From an uncultured bacterium (GTDB lineage: Bacteria; Bacillota_I; Bacilli_A; Erysipelotrichales; Erysipelotrichaceae): DNA of 36,063 nt. Positions 26,195-35,337 of the stretch are shown piece by piece; within the stretch, counting starts at the first letter, position 1; each line of letters starts with the position of its first letter. The notes under the pieces were generated by a model. That model did no database searches, had not been told where the DNA came from, and was given only the letters and a program-made list of their open reading frames with translations. The stretch is from contig CAIXIN010000091.1 in NCBI GenBank assembly GCA_903919545.1, positions 1-36,063 of the forward strand, given 5' to 3'. A program made the position numbers and the translations under genes.

Positions 26195-27109
26195 TTATGT
26201 GTTTCTGCGGTTTTTTCCACCGACTAGAAGTGGACTTGATAGGCTTTCTATACGTTCCATTAAACGGTTCGCTTTAAGGGCTTCATCATCCCCTTTTAGA
26301 TTGTATCTAAAGTGAGCTCTTAATCCATCTATTTTAAGGTTACTGGTAAACCAAGTAGACTTTTGATGATCCATACGATAGTTCAATAAAGGTAAGAGAA
26401 TTTCATCTCTAAACCATCCTGATAAGCTTTCAGCACCGATATCATCGAAGACGACTACTCGTGCTTTCTTGATCATCGCCATCGTATAATCGATCACATC
26501 CGGTGTATCAAAGCTCTGTTTGACTTTGATGGCTAAACTAGGCACATGAACCATGGCGACATTTAATCCTGTCTTCGCGAAACTATTAAGCATCGCAGAA
26601 GCAAGATAGGTCTTACCTACACCACTGTTCCCATAGAGATAATAACCTTTCTCATTGGGTTGATCGATCCAAGATGCGATCTTAGCGACACTTTCCGCAT
26701 AATCAGCTTCAAAATCCGCATTCAAAAGACTAGAGAAATCCGCAAGTAAGACTTCTTTTCCCCCATCTCTGATCAAGTATTGTTTCTCATGAGCGGTCAA
26801 ATCATTTTGAAGACTTTGGTAATCACATGGTTTATAGACGGTCTGTAAGATACCATCCAGTTCAAGATCTAAGAAATATCCGGTTTCTTTTTGTCTACAG
26901 GCATGTAGACCAGGACAATGATCACAACGACCACATTCTATAGACCAATCCGCAAAACGTTGGACATGACGAGTAATGAAGGTCTCATCGACCTTATGAT
27001 CCTTCATGAATTTAAGCACTTTAGGATCCTTTAATACATTCTGGATCAAAAGCGCTCTTGAAGCTTTTTGTTGTTCATTCAGTTCAAAAGTGATGTTAAT
27101 CTTTTCCAT
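26195..27109 (-). CDS. dnaI: Primosomal helicase loader DnaI
   Basis: 304 residues. It loads the replicative helicase on DNA with DnaB/DnaD. The N-terminal zinc part shows CGRCDHCPGLHAC (near 60), and the AAA+ part has Walker A YGNSGVGKTYL (near 158) and Walker B VVFDDIGAES. Starts with GGGAGA and overlaps the dnaB 3' end by 14 nt, the Bacillus-type pairing. Confidence 0.95.
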   Translation of the reverse strand: MEKINITFELNEQQKASRALLIQNVLKDPKVLKFMKDHKVDETFITRHVQRFADWSIECGRCDHCPGLHACRQKETGYFLDLELDGILQTVYKPCDYQSLQNDLTAHEKQYLIRDGGKEVLLADFSSLLNADFEADYAESVAKIASWIDQPNEKGYYLYGNSGVGKTYLASAMLNSFAKTGLNVAMVHVPSLAIKVKQSFDTPDVIDYTMAMIKKARVVVFDDIGAESLSGWFRDEILLPLLNYRMDHQKSTWFTSNLKIDGLRAHFRYNLKGDDEALKANRLMERIESLSSPLLVGGKNRRNT

Positions 27110-28244
27110 GCTTATCTCCCATTTTCTTAAGACGAGCTTTTAAGTCTGCCAATTCGCTTTCACTCATTGGTTCATTGTTGTTTTTATAGTCAGGGATGGC
27201 TTCTTTTCTACCCTTCACAGGTTTTGTTGAGATGCCTTGTATATGAGCTAAAGCTTGATCTTTGGTAGTGATTTTTAATCTGCTCCAAGATGCGGCGATG
27301 GTTTCCACATAGCTTTTTTTAAGGGATTGATTGCTGCTATCTAAGGCATGTTTGATCAAGACATTGACCACTTCAGGATTCAAGCGTTGATCTCTCACCA
27401 AAGAAGTGATTAAGCGTTTCTCTGTATCGGTAGGTTCATTTCCACCCTGTAACCAACGAAGGAATTGGACGGGTTCACTTAAGTAAGGATCTGAAGGCAT
27501 CTCTACAGGGTCTTTAACTTTACGTAATAAACTTTCTAGCTTCTCAGAATCAAAAGTCATCGCAGAGATATTGATGCATTCTCCTAATAAAAGAATCATC
27601 TTTTTGACACTGACCCCATAAACGGAGCCTAATTCCTCAATCAATTTTAGATTTTGAGCGCTTCTTAACGCTTGAGGAAAAACCAACTCTGCACATCGTT
27701 GTTTTAACTCTAGGATGTTAAAACGAAGGCCATCTAAACTTGTTTCTGTAGTCTCAAAATGGACTTCTGATTTAGGATCATAAGATCTTAAACGCTGAGC
27801 CTCAAAAGGTTTACTGATGGATTGAAAACCATCTTTTAAAGTTTTGCCTAAAGTATAACGTTTCTTTATGGTCTCATAATGGACATCACCGACTGCTTGT
27901 AGATAGGCTCGTCCTAGTACCGGATGATTAAGTGCTTCATTTATTTTAAGAGGCATTTTTAAAATGTATAAATAGGTGTCATTGATGAGATGATGATAGC
28001 TTTCGATGAGTGAGACTTCTTCTAAAGCTTCAAAATCAGAAACCAATTGGGTATCACTTACGCCTAATAGACTTGAAAGTTGACCATGGGTAAAAGATTG
28101 AGGTACATTTAGATGAACCAAAAGGCCGTATAGTCCAATCGCACTGCTTCCACAAAGCTTCTGATATACCAAAAAAAGACTGGCAGTATCCAGGGATGTG
28201 GAAAAAGATTCGATTTGGATCACGGCATTTTTATTTCTTTCCAT
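27096..28244 (-). CDS. dnaB: Replication initiation / membrane attachment protein DnaB
   Basis: 382 residues, the DnaB/DnaD-superfamily initiation protein of Firmicutes (not the E. coli helicase of that name). The N-terminal part is a winged-helix-like domain (LYGLLVHLNVPQSFTHGQLSSLLGVS), and the C-terminal part contains the DnaB_2-type helical block (FLRWLQGGNEPTDTEKRLI). Direct similarity is modest, but the position between coaE and dnaI settles it. It overlaps both neighbours by 14 nt. Confidence 0.9.
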   Translation of the reverse strand: MERNKNAVIQIESFSTSLDTASLFLVYQKLCGSSAIGLYGLLVHLNVPQSFTHGQLSSLLGVSDTQLVSDFEALEEVSLIESYHHLINDTYLYILKMPLKINEALNHPVLGRAYLQAVGDVHYETIKKRYTLGKTLKDGFQSISKPFEAQRLRSYDPKSEVHFETTETSLDGLRFNILELKQRCAELVFPQALRSAQNLKLIEELGSVYGVSVKKMILLLGECINISAMTFDSEKLESLLRKVKDPVEMPSDPYLSEPVQFLRWLQGGNEPTDTEKRLITSLVRDQRLNPEVVNVLIKHALDSSNQSLKKSYVETIAASWSRLKITTKDQALAHIQGISTKPVKGRKEAIPDYKNNNEPMSESELADLKARLKKMGDKHGKD

Positions 28245-28827
28245 AGATACTTCTTATTTTATCACTGTAGAGGGTCACTTGTTGAACTAATGTGGCCTCA
28301 TCTTCATTGTTTTCGATGATGTCATCGGCTAAGGCCATTTTAATCCTAGAACTCAGTTGTAGTTTACGTCTACGTCTTATCTCTTTGAGATCCAATCCAC
28401 GTTGTTCCATCAAGCGTTTATCTGCGATATCTTCATCACTAACCACCAATAGTACTCGATCAAAAGCCGTTTCCCCATGAGCTTCATACAAAAGAGGAAC
28501 TTCACTGAAGACGATAAGGGAGCCTGATTCTTGAGCTAATGAAGCTAAGTCTGAAAAAACCAAAGGATGAATAAGTGCTTCAACGAATTGACGAGCTTCT
28601 GAATGGGCTTCTTTGAAGATAAGCTCAGATAAACGAGCGTGATCTAATGTCCCATTAGGATAAAGATCCTCTTGAAAATACGTATTAAGGGCGTTTTTTA
28701 CTTCAGCTTTTTCATATTGGGCTTTGGCTAAGGTATCCGCATCAAAAACAGGATAACCTAAAGACTTTAATATACGACTGACACTGGATTTACCACTACC
28801 AATATTCCCTGTAATTGCGATGTGCAT
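28231..28827 (-). CDS. coaE: Dephospho-CoA kinase
   Basis: 198 residues. Last step of coenzyme A synthesis: phosphorylation of dephospho-CoA. P-loop GNIGSGKSS at the N-terminus, then the DADTLAK motif and HPLVF, and the lid block RLMEQRGLDLKEI. It starts 1 nt after the mutM stop and overlaps dnaB. Typical length. Confidence 0.96.
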   Translation of the reverse strand: MHIAITGNIGSGKSSVSRILKSLGYPVFDADTLAKAQYEKAEVKNALNTYFQEDLYPNGTLDHARLSELIFKEAHSEARQFVEALIHPLVFSDLASLAQESGSLIVFSEVPLLYEAHGETAFDRVLLVVSDEDIADKRLMEQRGLDLKEIRRRRKLQLSSRIKMALADDIIENNEDEATLVQQVTLYSDKIRSIYGKK

Positions 28828-28828
28828 A

Positions 28829-29635
28829 TCAGCCTTTCTGACAATGTGGACAATACACAGATGTCCTTTGACCTATTTTAATGCTTTTTAAAGGACTTGC
28901 GCAAGTCAGACAATTCTGAGTTCCTCGTCCATAGACTCGAAGATGAGTTTGAAAGCGACCTGTGATCCCTAAAGAGGCTGTATAGGAACGTACTGTTGCC
29001 CCACCTGCTAAAATGGCTTCACTTAAAACCATACGCGTAATCCCTATAAGTTCCTGCCATTGTTTAAGGCTAATACTTTTTACTTTCTTCAAAGGAGAGA
29101 TCGATGCTAAGAAACAGATCTCATCGGCGTAGATGTTACCTATCCCTGCGATCACTGATTGATCGAGAAGAAAGGTCTTAAGAGGAATACTTCTTGTTTT
29201 AGCGAGATCTTTAAGATAAGCAGGCGTCAATGCATCATCGAAAGGTTCACATCCAAGTTGAGTCAAGAGTTCTACTGGATCCTTAAGCGAATACTGTATT
29301 CTTCCAAACTTACGTGTATCGTTGAACTCTAGTTTCTGGTTGGATAAGACAAAGATCACATGGGTATGTTTCTTAGGTTCATCGTCTAATGGGGTTAAGA
29401 AGAATCTTCCTTCCATTCTCAAATGAACGCTCATAAACCCTCGATCAAAGGTAAAGATCAAATACTTTCCTCGTCGAGTAATGTCTACGATCCTACGTTG
29501 AGTAAGATCTTCGATAAAACTAGGTGATTCATAGACAGTCCTAGGCCAAGTGACCTTAACATCTAAGATCTTTTCTCCTATAATCTGGCTTTTTAAGGTC
29601 CTAACGACCGTTTCTACTTCTGGTAATTCAGGCAT
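28829..29635 (-). CDS. mutM: Formamidopyrimidine-DNA glycosylase
   Basis: 268 residues. It cuts oxidised purines such as 8-oxoguanine out of DNA. The catalytic Pro2-Glu3 is seen in MPELPEVE; the helix-two-turn-helix holds DQSVIAGIGNIYADEI; the C-terminal zinc finger is CLTC...YCPHC. Its start overlaps the polA stop by one base (TAATG), so the two are coupled. Confidence 0.97.
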   Translation of the reverse strand: MPELPEVETVVRTLKSQIIGEKILDVKVTWPRTVYESPSFIEDLTQRRIVDITRRGKYLIFTFDRGFMSVHLRMEGRFFLTPLDDEPKKHTHVIFVLSNQKLEFNDTRKFGRIQYSLKDPVELLTQLGCEPFDDALTPAYLKDLAKTRSIPLKTFLLDQSVIAGIGNIYADEICFLASISPLKKVKSISLKQWQELIGITRMVLSEAILAGGATVRSYTASLGITGRFQTHLRVYGRGTQNCLTCASPLKSIKIGQRTSVYCPHCQKG

Positions 29636-32166
29636 TATTTAGCCTCATACCAAGAGTCTCCATAAGCTTCTGAGACTTCCATAGGAACTTTAAGATTAAC
29701 AGCTTCAATCATCGCTTTCTTGATTTCTACTTTAACGATCTCTAACTCATCTTTAGGGACATCAAAGACCAATTCATCATGAACCTGAACGATCATCTTT
29801 GTCTTTAGATGATGTGCTTTGAGTGCTTTATCGACAGAAATCATTGCGATTTTTATAATGTCTGCAGCTGTACCTTGAATAGGCGCATTCATCGCTGCTC
29901 TTTTTCCGAATTCTCTAATCTGATAAGATTTATCGAAGATCTCAGGGATCTCTCTTCTACGTTTAAACAAGGTCTCTACATAGCCCTGTCTTTGAGCACT
30001 GAAGACCGTATCATCCATATAACGTTGGATGTTTGGATAAGAAGTCAAATAGGCATCGATAAACTTCTGAGCTGATTTACGATCCGTTCCTAATTGAGCC
30101 GCTAAACCAAAATCACTGATCCCATAGATGATCCCAAAGTTAACTGCCTTGGCTTGTCTTCTCATCGATGAGGTCACATCCTCTGCAGAGACATGAAAGA
30201 CATCCATGGCTGTTTTCGTATGGATATCCAGATGGGTCTTAAAGGCTTCAATCATGGCGCTCTCATCTGCCATATGAGCTAAAACACGTAATTCGATCTG
30301 AGAATAATCACAGGCATATAAAAGATTACCTGGACTAGGAATAAAGGCCTTACGTATACCACGGCTTTCTTCATCTCTTACTGAAATGTTTTGTAGATTA
30401 GGATCATAAGAGGATAAACGTCCTGTTTGAGCGGTGGTTTGGCTATAAACGGTGTGAATCTTATGATCAACTTGAATGAACTTCTTTAAGCCTTGAGCGT
30501 AAGTTGAATAGAGCTTTTGATACTTACGATATTCAATCAGTTTACTGATGACAGGATGCGCATCGACTAGGCTCTCCAACACATCGATGGCTGTAGAGCC
30601 TTTACGATTGGATGGTAAACCAAGTTCAACGAAAAGGACTTCTCCTAATTGTTTAGGTGAATTCACATTAAACGCATGTCCTACGATCTGAGTGATCTGA
30701 TCAGATAACTCGTTTAATTTCGCTAAGGTTTCTTCTGCGATCTTATCGAGAATGGACTCATCGACTAAGATCCCCTCTTTCTCCATTTGATAAAGCAAGC
30801 GAATCAAAGGTTCTTCGACTTTATCATAGAGTTCTTTCATCGATTTTACTTCAATCTTCTCTAGTAGTAAGGAACAATCTTGAGAAAGCTTAAGGGCGAT
30901 GAGTCTGGATAAGGTCATCGTATCCTCAGATAAGACAGCTTTAGGATAATCTGGCCAATTGTATTTAACTTGGATCTTCTCATAGGTATTGATCGAAGAA
31001 TCATCTAGATAAGATAAAATCATAGGATCTTCGAAAGTTCCGTTGACGGATACTTTTGCGCTATCACAGGCGTGTAAAAAGGATTTCGCATCATAGACAC
31101 GTTTGATCTCTGATGAGGCAAGATAAGCAATAATGTTTGGTTCTTTTAAGAGATCTTCTTCTTTGACGAAACAACTTAATTTTCCATCAGAGAAAGCCAA
31201 CCCAAAGAAAGGATGAGGCCAATCTGTATCTAATCTATAATGAGGAAAGATCGCGATGTCTTTTTGATTAAGATCTTCAAACTTATCGCCGCTTTCTAGA
31301 TGTTCAAGTTTAACTTTTTCAACTTTGATCAAAGATTTCATCTCATAACGTTCAAAGAAAGCATTCGCTTCACTGTTGGCAGGTTGATAGACCATTTCTT
31401 CTAAAGGAAGATCTATTTCAGCATCCGTCTTGATCGTTGCGAGCCATTTTGAGAAAAGAGCTTGTTCAGAATACGTTTCTACGTTTTCTTTGAGTTTGCC
31501 TTTGAGATCATCTTTGTGAGCCAAGACATTCTCAACGGATCCATAATCCGCAAGTAATTTTAAAGCTGTCTTTTCTCCTACACCAGGTAATCCTGGAATA
31601 TTATCAGAAGCATCTCCCATAAGACCTTTTAGATCACAGATCTGAGCTGGTTTTAAAGCCATCTCTTCCATTAAGGCTGCTTCATCCATTTTCTTGATTT
31701 CAGTGAGACCTTTTTTCATCAACCATACTGAAGTGGTTCTATCGATCAATTGAAGCAGATCTTTATCACTGGATAAGACATTGATGTCCCAATCTGGAAA
31801 TCTTTTTACTAAAGATCCGATGATGTCATCGGCTTCTAATCCATCTTGTTGATAATGACATAGATGCGCTGCAACACAGTATTCTCTTACAATAGGAAAC
31901 TGCATCTTAAGTTCTTCTGGTAATGCTTTTCGTGTACCTTTATAATCTTCATATTTCTCATGTCTAAAAGTAGGTTTACCACTATCCCAAGCAATCATTA
32001 AAGCTTGAGGTTGAACCAAGTCTATGGCTTTTGAAAGCATACTGACAAAACCAAAAACAGCGTTGGTGTATACACCTTGGCTATTGGCACTCAAACGGGT
32101 ATAGGCTGTCGCATAATAAGCTCTAAAAAACATCGAATTACCATCTACTAAGAGCATTTTTTTCAT
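29635..32166 (-). CDS. polA: DNA polymerase I
   Basis: 843 residues. N-terminal 5'-3' exonuclease (LLVDGNSMFFRAYY, DGLEADDIIG, GLMGDASDNIPG), a middle 3'-5' exonuclease-like domain whose usual DTE catalytic residues are not recognisable (YRLDTDWPHPFFG), and the polymerase with motif A CDYSQIELRVLAH, motif B RRQAKAVNFGIIYG and motif C VQVHDELVFD. A degenerate proofreading domain is common in Bacillota. It repairs DNA and removes Okazaki primers. It heads the polA-mutM-coaE-dnaB-dnaI run. Confidence 0.98.
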   Translation of the reverse strand: MKKMLLVDGNSMFFRAYYATAYTRLSANSQGVYTNAVFGFVSMLSKAIDLVQPQALMIAWDSGKPTFRHEKYEDYKGTRKALPEELKMQFPIVREYCVAAHLCHYQQDGLEADDIIGSLVKRFPDWDINVLSSDKDLLQLIDRTTSVWLMKKGLTEIKKMDEAALMEEMALKPAQICDLKGLMGDASDNIPGLPGVGEKTALKLLADYGSVENVLAHKDDLKGKLKENVETYSEQALFSKWLATIKTDAEIDLPLEEMVYQPANSEANAFFERYEMKSLIKVEKVKLEHLESGDKFEDLNQKDIAIFPHYRLDTDWPHPFFGLAFSDGKLSCFVKEEDLLKEPNIIAYLASSEIKRVYDAKSFLHACDSAKVSVNGTFEDPMILSYLDDSSINTYEKIQVKYNWPDYPKAVLSEDTMTLSRLIALKLSQDCSLLLEKIEVKSMKELYDKVEEPLIRLLYQMEKEGILVDESILDKIAEETLAKLNELSDQITQIVGHAFNVNSPKQLGEVLFVELGLPSNRKGSTAIDVLESLVDAHPVISKLIEYRKYQKLYSTYAQGLKKFIQVDHKIHTVYSQTTAQTGRLSSYDPNLQNISVRDEESRGIRKAFIPSPGNLLYACDYSQIELRVLAHMADESAMIEAFKTHLDIHTKTAMDVFHVSAEDVTSSMRRQAKAVNFGIIYGISDFGLAAQLGTDRKSAQKFIDAYLTSYPNIQRYMDDTVFSAQRQGYVETLFKRRREIPEIFDKSYQIREFGKRAAMNAPIQGTAADIIKIAMISVDKALKAHHLKTKMIVQVHDELVFDVPKDELEIVKVEIKKAMIEAVNLKVPMEVSEAYGDSWYEAK

Positions 32167-32186
32167 TTCTTTGCCTCACCTTTAAT

Positions 32187-32215
32187 TTCAAAAGTGAATC
32201 CCTTAGGATTCACTT
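32187..32215 (-). terminator. Terminator of the ZnuA-like gene
   Basis: Perfect 10-bp arms AAGTGAATCC / GGATTCACTT with loop CTTA; on the minus strand it runs into TTTTG. It overlaps the stop codon of the upstream gene, and polA starts 20 nt beyond. Confidence 0.7.
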
Positions 32216-33170
32216 AATCGATCAATTTCAATACTGCAAGATTCTTATACATCAAGGTCATATAATCATCTTTGTTTTCAATATCTTTCTCTGTTAAGAA
32301 AGCTAAACTATGCAATTGGATCTCATCTAAAGCAAATTCAGATTTAAGTTCTTCATACAAAACCAACATATCTGCACTCATCAAGGGATCCTTGATGATG
32401 TATTGAACACCTTCATCTTTGATTTTAGCTTTCATGATGGCGAGTTGATCCGCATTAGGCAAGACCCCATATCGAGAAAGAACGATAGGATAGATCCTCA
32501 TCCCATAAGCTTTTTGCCAATTCCCAAAACTAGGAGTGATGCTTACGACGGAGATCTCTTTGGTTCTAATCAATTGATAATTCGCATCCATATTAGCCAA
32601 TTCTACTTCTAGATCCGAAAAGTTTGCCTCAAAGAAAGCTTTCTCTTCAGGATAATTACTTACCAACCATTTCTTTATGGTAGAGGCCATAGAAGTCATC
32701 GTAATAGGATCTAGCCATAGATAAGGATCAGATTCATACATATCGATCGTATCAAACACAGAACCTTCATAATATTCTGAAGTAACTGAGATCGATTGAT
32801 TTCCAATCACATTGGTAGTATAGCGCTTAAAGGCATATACGGCAGACGAACCTACTAGATCAATGATCTTCACATTGCTTTTTTGGATGTCGTCTAGATG
32901 TGCTGATATGTAAGGTTCAAGTTGTCCCATTTGAAAGAAGACATCCAGTTTACTTAAAGTGGTTTTGAAATCTTCAACAGCTTGAGCACGAGTAATGGTT
33001 TCACCTGTACTCAACATCACGATGTTTACCTTTTCTTTAGCAATTCTTTTAACAAGATATTCAACAGGATATGTAGATACCCCTATTTCGAGCACGCTTA
33101 ACTTACAGCCCGTAAGGCTGCCAAGTGAGATGATGACCGATAAAAACAAGATTAAAAATGTTTTACGCAT
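32214..33170 (-). CDS. Cluster A-I (ZnuA/TroA-like) binding lipoprotein
   Basis: 318 residues with a lipoprotein signal (LGSLTGC). The fold resembles metal-ion binding proteins for zinc or manganese: the opening VSTYPVEYLVKRIA, the long helix, and DPYLWLDPITM. In the usual metal site this block reads DPHxWLDP, and here the histidine is tyrosine. The early His of the first motif is also missing. It may use other ligands, bind no metal, or be a diverged paralogue. Ribosome site GGAG lies before the ATG. It sits alone between mreD and polA with no permease or ATPase near it. Confidence 0.82.
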   Translation of the reverse strand: MRKTFLILFLSVIISLGSLTGCKLSVLEIGVSTYPVEYLVKRIAKEKVNIVMLSTGETITRAQAVEDFKTTLSKLDVFFQMGQLEPYISAHLDDIQKSNVKIIDLVGSSAVYAFKRYTTNVIGNQSISVTSEYYEGSVFDTIDMYESDPYLWLDPITMTSMASTIKKWLVSNYPEEKAFFEANFSDLEVELANMDANYQLIRTKEISVVSITPSFGNWQKAYGMRIYPIVLSRYGVLPNADQLAIMKAKIKDEGVQYIIKDPLMSADMLVLYEELKSEFALDEIQLHSLAFLTEKDIENKDDYMTLMYKNLAVLKLID

Positions 33171-33201
33171 AAGGGCTCCATTTCCAAATAATTATAGCAT
33201 A

Positions 33202-33753
33202 TTATGGCTTTAGGGTAGGATTCCAGAGCACTCTTTCGCGACGTTGTTTATTAAGAGCCAAGCTTTTTTGAGCACTATATTTTAAACGATTTAGTCCTGC
33301 TAAGCCTAATAGTAAAGGAACATGTCCTATCAAAGTTAGAAATTCACGCTTTATAAACCAAGCATTGAGATACAAATGAGTAATCCCAAAAATAAACAAG
33401 ACAGCGTATTGAGCTAATTCCTTGATGAATAGACCAGTGATCCCCATAAAGATCTGTTCAAAGAGAGATTCATTGAGTTGACTAGACCAAAACTTAACGA
33501 TATAGATGCTTAGTGGATAAGCGATCACATTACCAACCATTTGATGTTGAAAGAGATCTATCGCTAAACCTAATGCAGCCCCACTTAAGACCGCAATAAG
33601 AACTGGTTTTTTAATACTGATCAATAAAAAAGCTAAAAATCCTAGATTAGGTATAAAAACCAAAGCACGAAGCGATGTATCGATAGGAAAGATGATCCTT
33701 AAGATAAGATCACCTATAAATCCCGCAAATACAAAAGCGAGGTCAATCCACAT
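33202..33753 (-). CDS. mreD: Rod shape-determining protein MreD
   Basis: 183 residues and about five hydrophobic segments, as MreD of the elongasome. It works with MreC in the side-wall growth machine of rod cells. The sequence is weakly conserved, so the call rests mainly on its place right after mreC. The track start at 33783 would overlap mreC by 41 nt; the ATG at 33753 has GAGGAAAT before it and overlaps the mreC stop by only 11 nt. Confidence 0.82.
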   Translation of the reverse strand: MWIDLAFVFAGFIGDLILRIIFPIDTSLRALVFIPNLGFLAFLLISIKKPVLIAVLSGAALGLAIDLFQHQMVGNVIAYPLSIYIVKFWSSQLNESLFEQIFMGITGLFIKELAQYAVLFIFGITHLYLNAWFIKREFLTLIGHVPLLLGLAGLNRLKYSAQKSLALNKQRRERVLWNPTLKP

Positions 33754-34597
33754 TAAGATTTCCTCGTTTAACGATGGCGACATAGTTGATATGAGCGAAA
33801 TCTGCCGCTGGGGTCACATAGACTTTGACACCACCAGCACTTTGTTGAACCTCTACTTTAGATACTGTTCCTACTAAAAGTCCACTAGGATAGGTTTCTC
33901 CTAAGCCACTGGAGATGACTGTCATCCCTTCATTAATACTCGCATTGGTTTCAAGTAAGCTCAAGATATACGATCCTGAATTGACATCATAATACTCTAA
34001 TAAGGCTTCTGCAGTATCGGTTTGGGTGATCCTGATCTTAACGGATACCTTGTTAAGTTCTTCTTCTGTGGTTAAAAGAAGGACCTCACAAGAGTTGGAG
34101 GTGATTGAAGTAACTTTCCCAATGAGACCTGTAGAACTTATGACTGCATCGTTGAGTTCGACTCCATCTACAGTACCTACATTTAGTCCTAAGACATGAT
34201 TGAAGGCATCCGGGGTACGATTGATCACCAAAGCCGCAATCAAATGATATTCAGACATCGATAACTTTAAGTCATTGAGGACCTTTAGATCTTCGATGTC
34301 TCGATAAGCTTCATCTAGTCGAGCTTGAAATTGTTCTAAGAGATCGATTTGTTTTCTTAAACGTTCGTTTTCTGCTTTTAGGGAATATAAAGAACTGAAA
34401 TCATCCATAAAGTTCCCTATGGATTGAATTGGATTATCAAATAAGGTATAGCGCAAGCTTGAAAAGAACCCATATGCTTGGTTGACCGTACCTTCGACTT
34501 GATCATTTAATCTAAACATCGCTAAAAGGAGGGATAAGGCAAGGCATACCCCTACGATTTTTAGTAAGAAGCGGTTAAACGGATTGAGTCTGTTCAT
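33743..34597 (-). CDS. mreC: Rod shape-determining protein MreC
   Basis: 284 residues: one N-terminal membrane helix, a coiled coil (about 70-105, LKAENERLRKQIDLLEQ), and the beta-rich extracellular domain with the GLIGKV and GLGETYPSGLLVGTV blocks of the family. It is a scaffold of the cell elongation complex. AGGGGATA precedes the ATG. No mreB is beside it, so that gene is elsewhere or outside the window. Its presence says the cell has a wall and is probably rod-shaped. Confidence 0.95.
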   Translation of the reverse strand: MNRLNPFNRFLLKIVGVCLALSLLLAMFRLNDQVEGTVNQAYGFFSSLRYTLFDNPIQSIGNFMDDFSSLYSLKAENERLRKQIDLLEQFQARLDEAYRDIEDLKVLNDLKLSMSEYHLIAALVINRTPDAFNHVLGLNVGTVDGVELNDAVISSTGLIGKVTSITSNSCEVLLLTTEEELNKVSVKIRITQTDTAEALLEYYDVNSGSYILSLLETNASINEGMTVISSGLGETYPSGLLVGTVSKVEVQQSAGGVKVYVTPAADFAHINYVAIVKRGNLNVD

Positions 34598-34635
34598 AAG
34601 TCTATCCCCTATTATAAAGAGAGTAGACCCTTAGT

Positions 34636-35316
34636 TCAATCTTTTTTCAGTATTTGACGTAAGCTTGTGTACCCATAGTGAGAAACGATCAGATGATCCA
34701 GTAAAGGAATGCCCATTGTATCACCTGCTTCTTCTAAGACTTTAGTTACCAAACGATCATTTTCACTGGGACTTACATCACCACTGGGATGATTATAAAC
34801 AGCGATGATACGAGCTGCGGATACTTTAAGAGCTTCCTTATAGACCTCTCGAGGATGAACGATGGATCTGTCTAATCCTCCCATATACAAGATCTTATAC
34901 CCAATGATATGGTTTTTTGTATTTAGAAAGACCACCATAAATTGTTCCTGCTGAGAAGAACCCAATTCTTTCTTCAACCAATTGACCAATCGAGATGGTT
35001 GATCGATCACATCGACTTCTAAAGACGCTTGTTGAGCCATTCTTCGACTTACTTCACATAAGGCTAATACTTCAGAAGCTTTTACACCTTTGATGCCTTT
35101 GATTGATTCTAAAGTATTCACATCGAGTGCAGAAAGATTATTGATCGATCCACATAGACTTAAAAGTTCTTGAGCGAGTTGTATGGCGGATTTACCTGCA
35201 ATACCACTTCTAAGTAAGATCGCTAAGAGTTCCGCATCGTTAAGTGATCTTATTCCTAAACTTCTTAATTTCTCGCGAGGTCTTTCGCTGTTTTGTATTT
35301 CTTTTATCTTCATCAT
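34636..35316 (-). CDS. radC: RadC-family JAMM/MPN protein
   Basis: 226 residues. Helix-hairpin-helix part near the N-terminus (LSALDVNTLESIKGIKGV) and the JAMM metalloprotease-like motif VYNHPSGDVSPSEND near residue 175. The name comes from a radiation phenotype later assigned elsewhere; its real role is not settled. The position before mreC is common in bacteria. It has weak ribosome signals and a hairpin directly upstream. Start may be either of two adjacent ATGs (35316 or 35313). Confidence 0.95.
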   Translation of the reverse strand: MMKIKEIQNSERPREKLRSLGIRSLNDAELLAILLRSGIAGKSAIQLAQELLSLCGSINNLSALDVNTLESIKGIKGVKASEVLALCEVSRRMAQQASLEVDVIDQPSRLVNWLKKELGSSQQEQFMVVFLNTKNHIIGYKILYMGGLDRSIVHPREVYKEALKVSAARIIAVYNHPSGDVSPSENDRLVTKVLEEAGDTMGIPLLDHLIVSHYGYTSLRQILKKD

Positions 35317-35317
35317 T

Positions 35318-35337
35318 AAAAAGAGGACATCGTCCTC
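35318..35337 (-). terminator. Hairpin between the 41-aa ORF and radC
   Basis: Minus strand GAGGAC / GTCCTC, 3-nt loop, followed by TTTTT. It covers the stop of the 41-aa ORF and ends two bases before the radC start. The stem is short (6 bp), so it may attenuate rather than fully stop transcription, or hide the only Shine-Dalgarno-like GAGGA. Confidence 0.45.

Noticed and set aside
29635-32166. Degenerate 3'-5' exonuclease domain in DNA polymerase I as a novelty
   Set aside because: Loss of these catalytic residues is common in Bacillus-type PolA, so it is not unusual.
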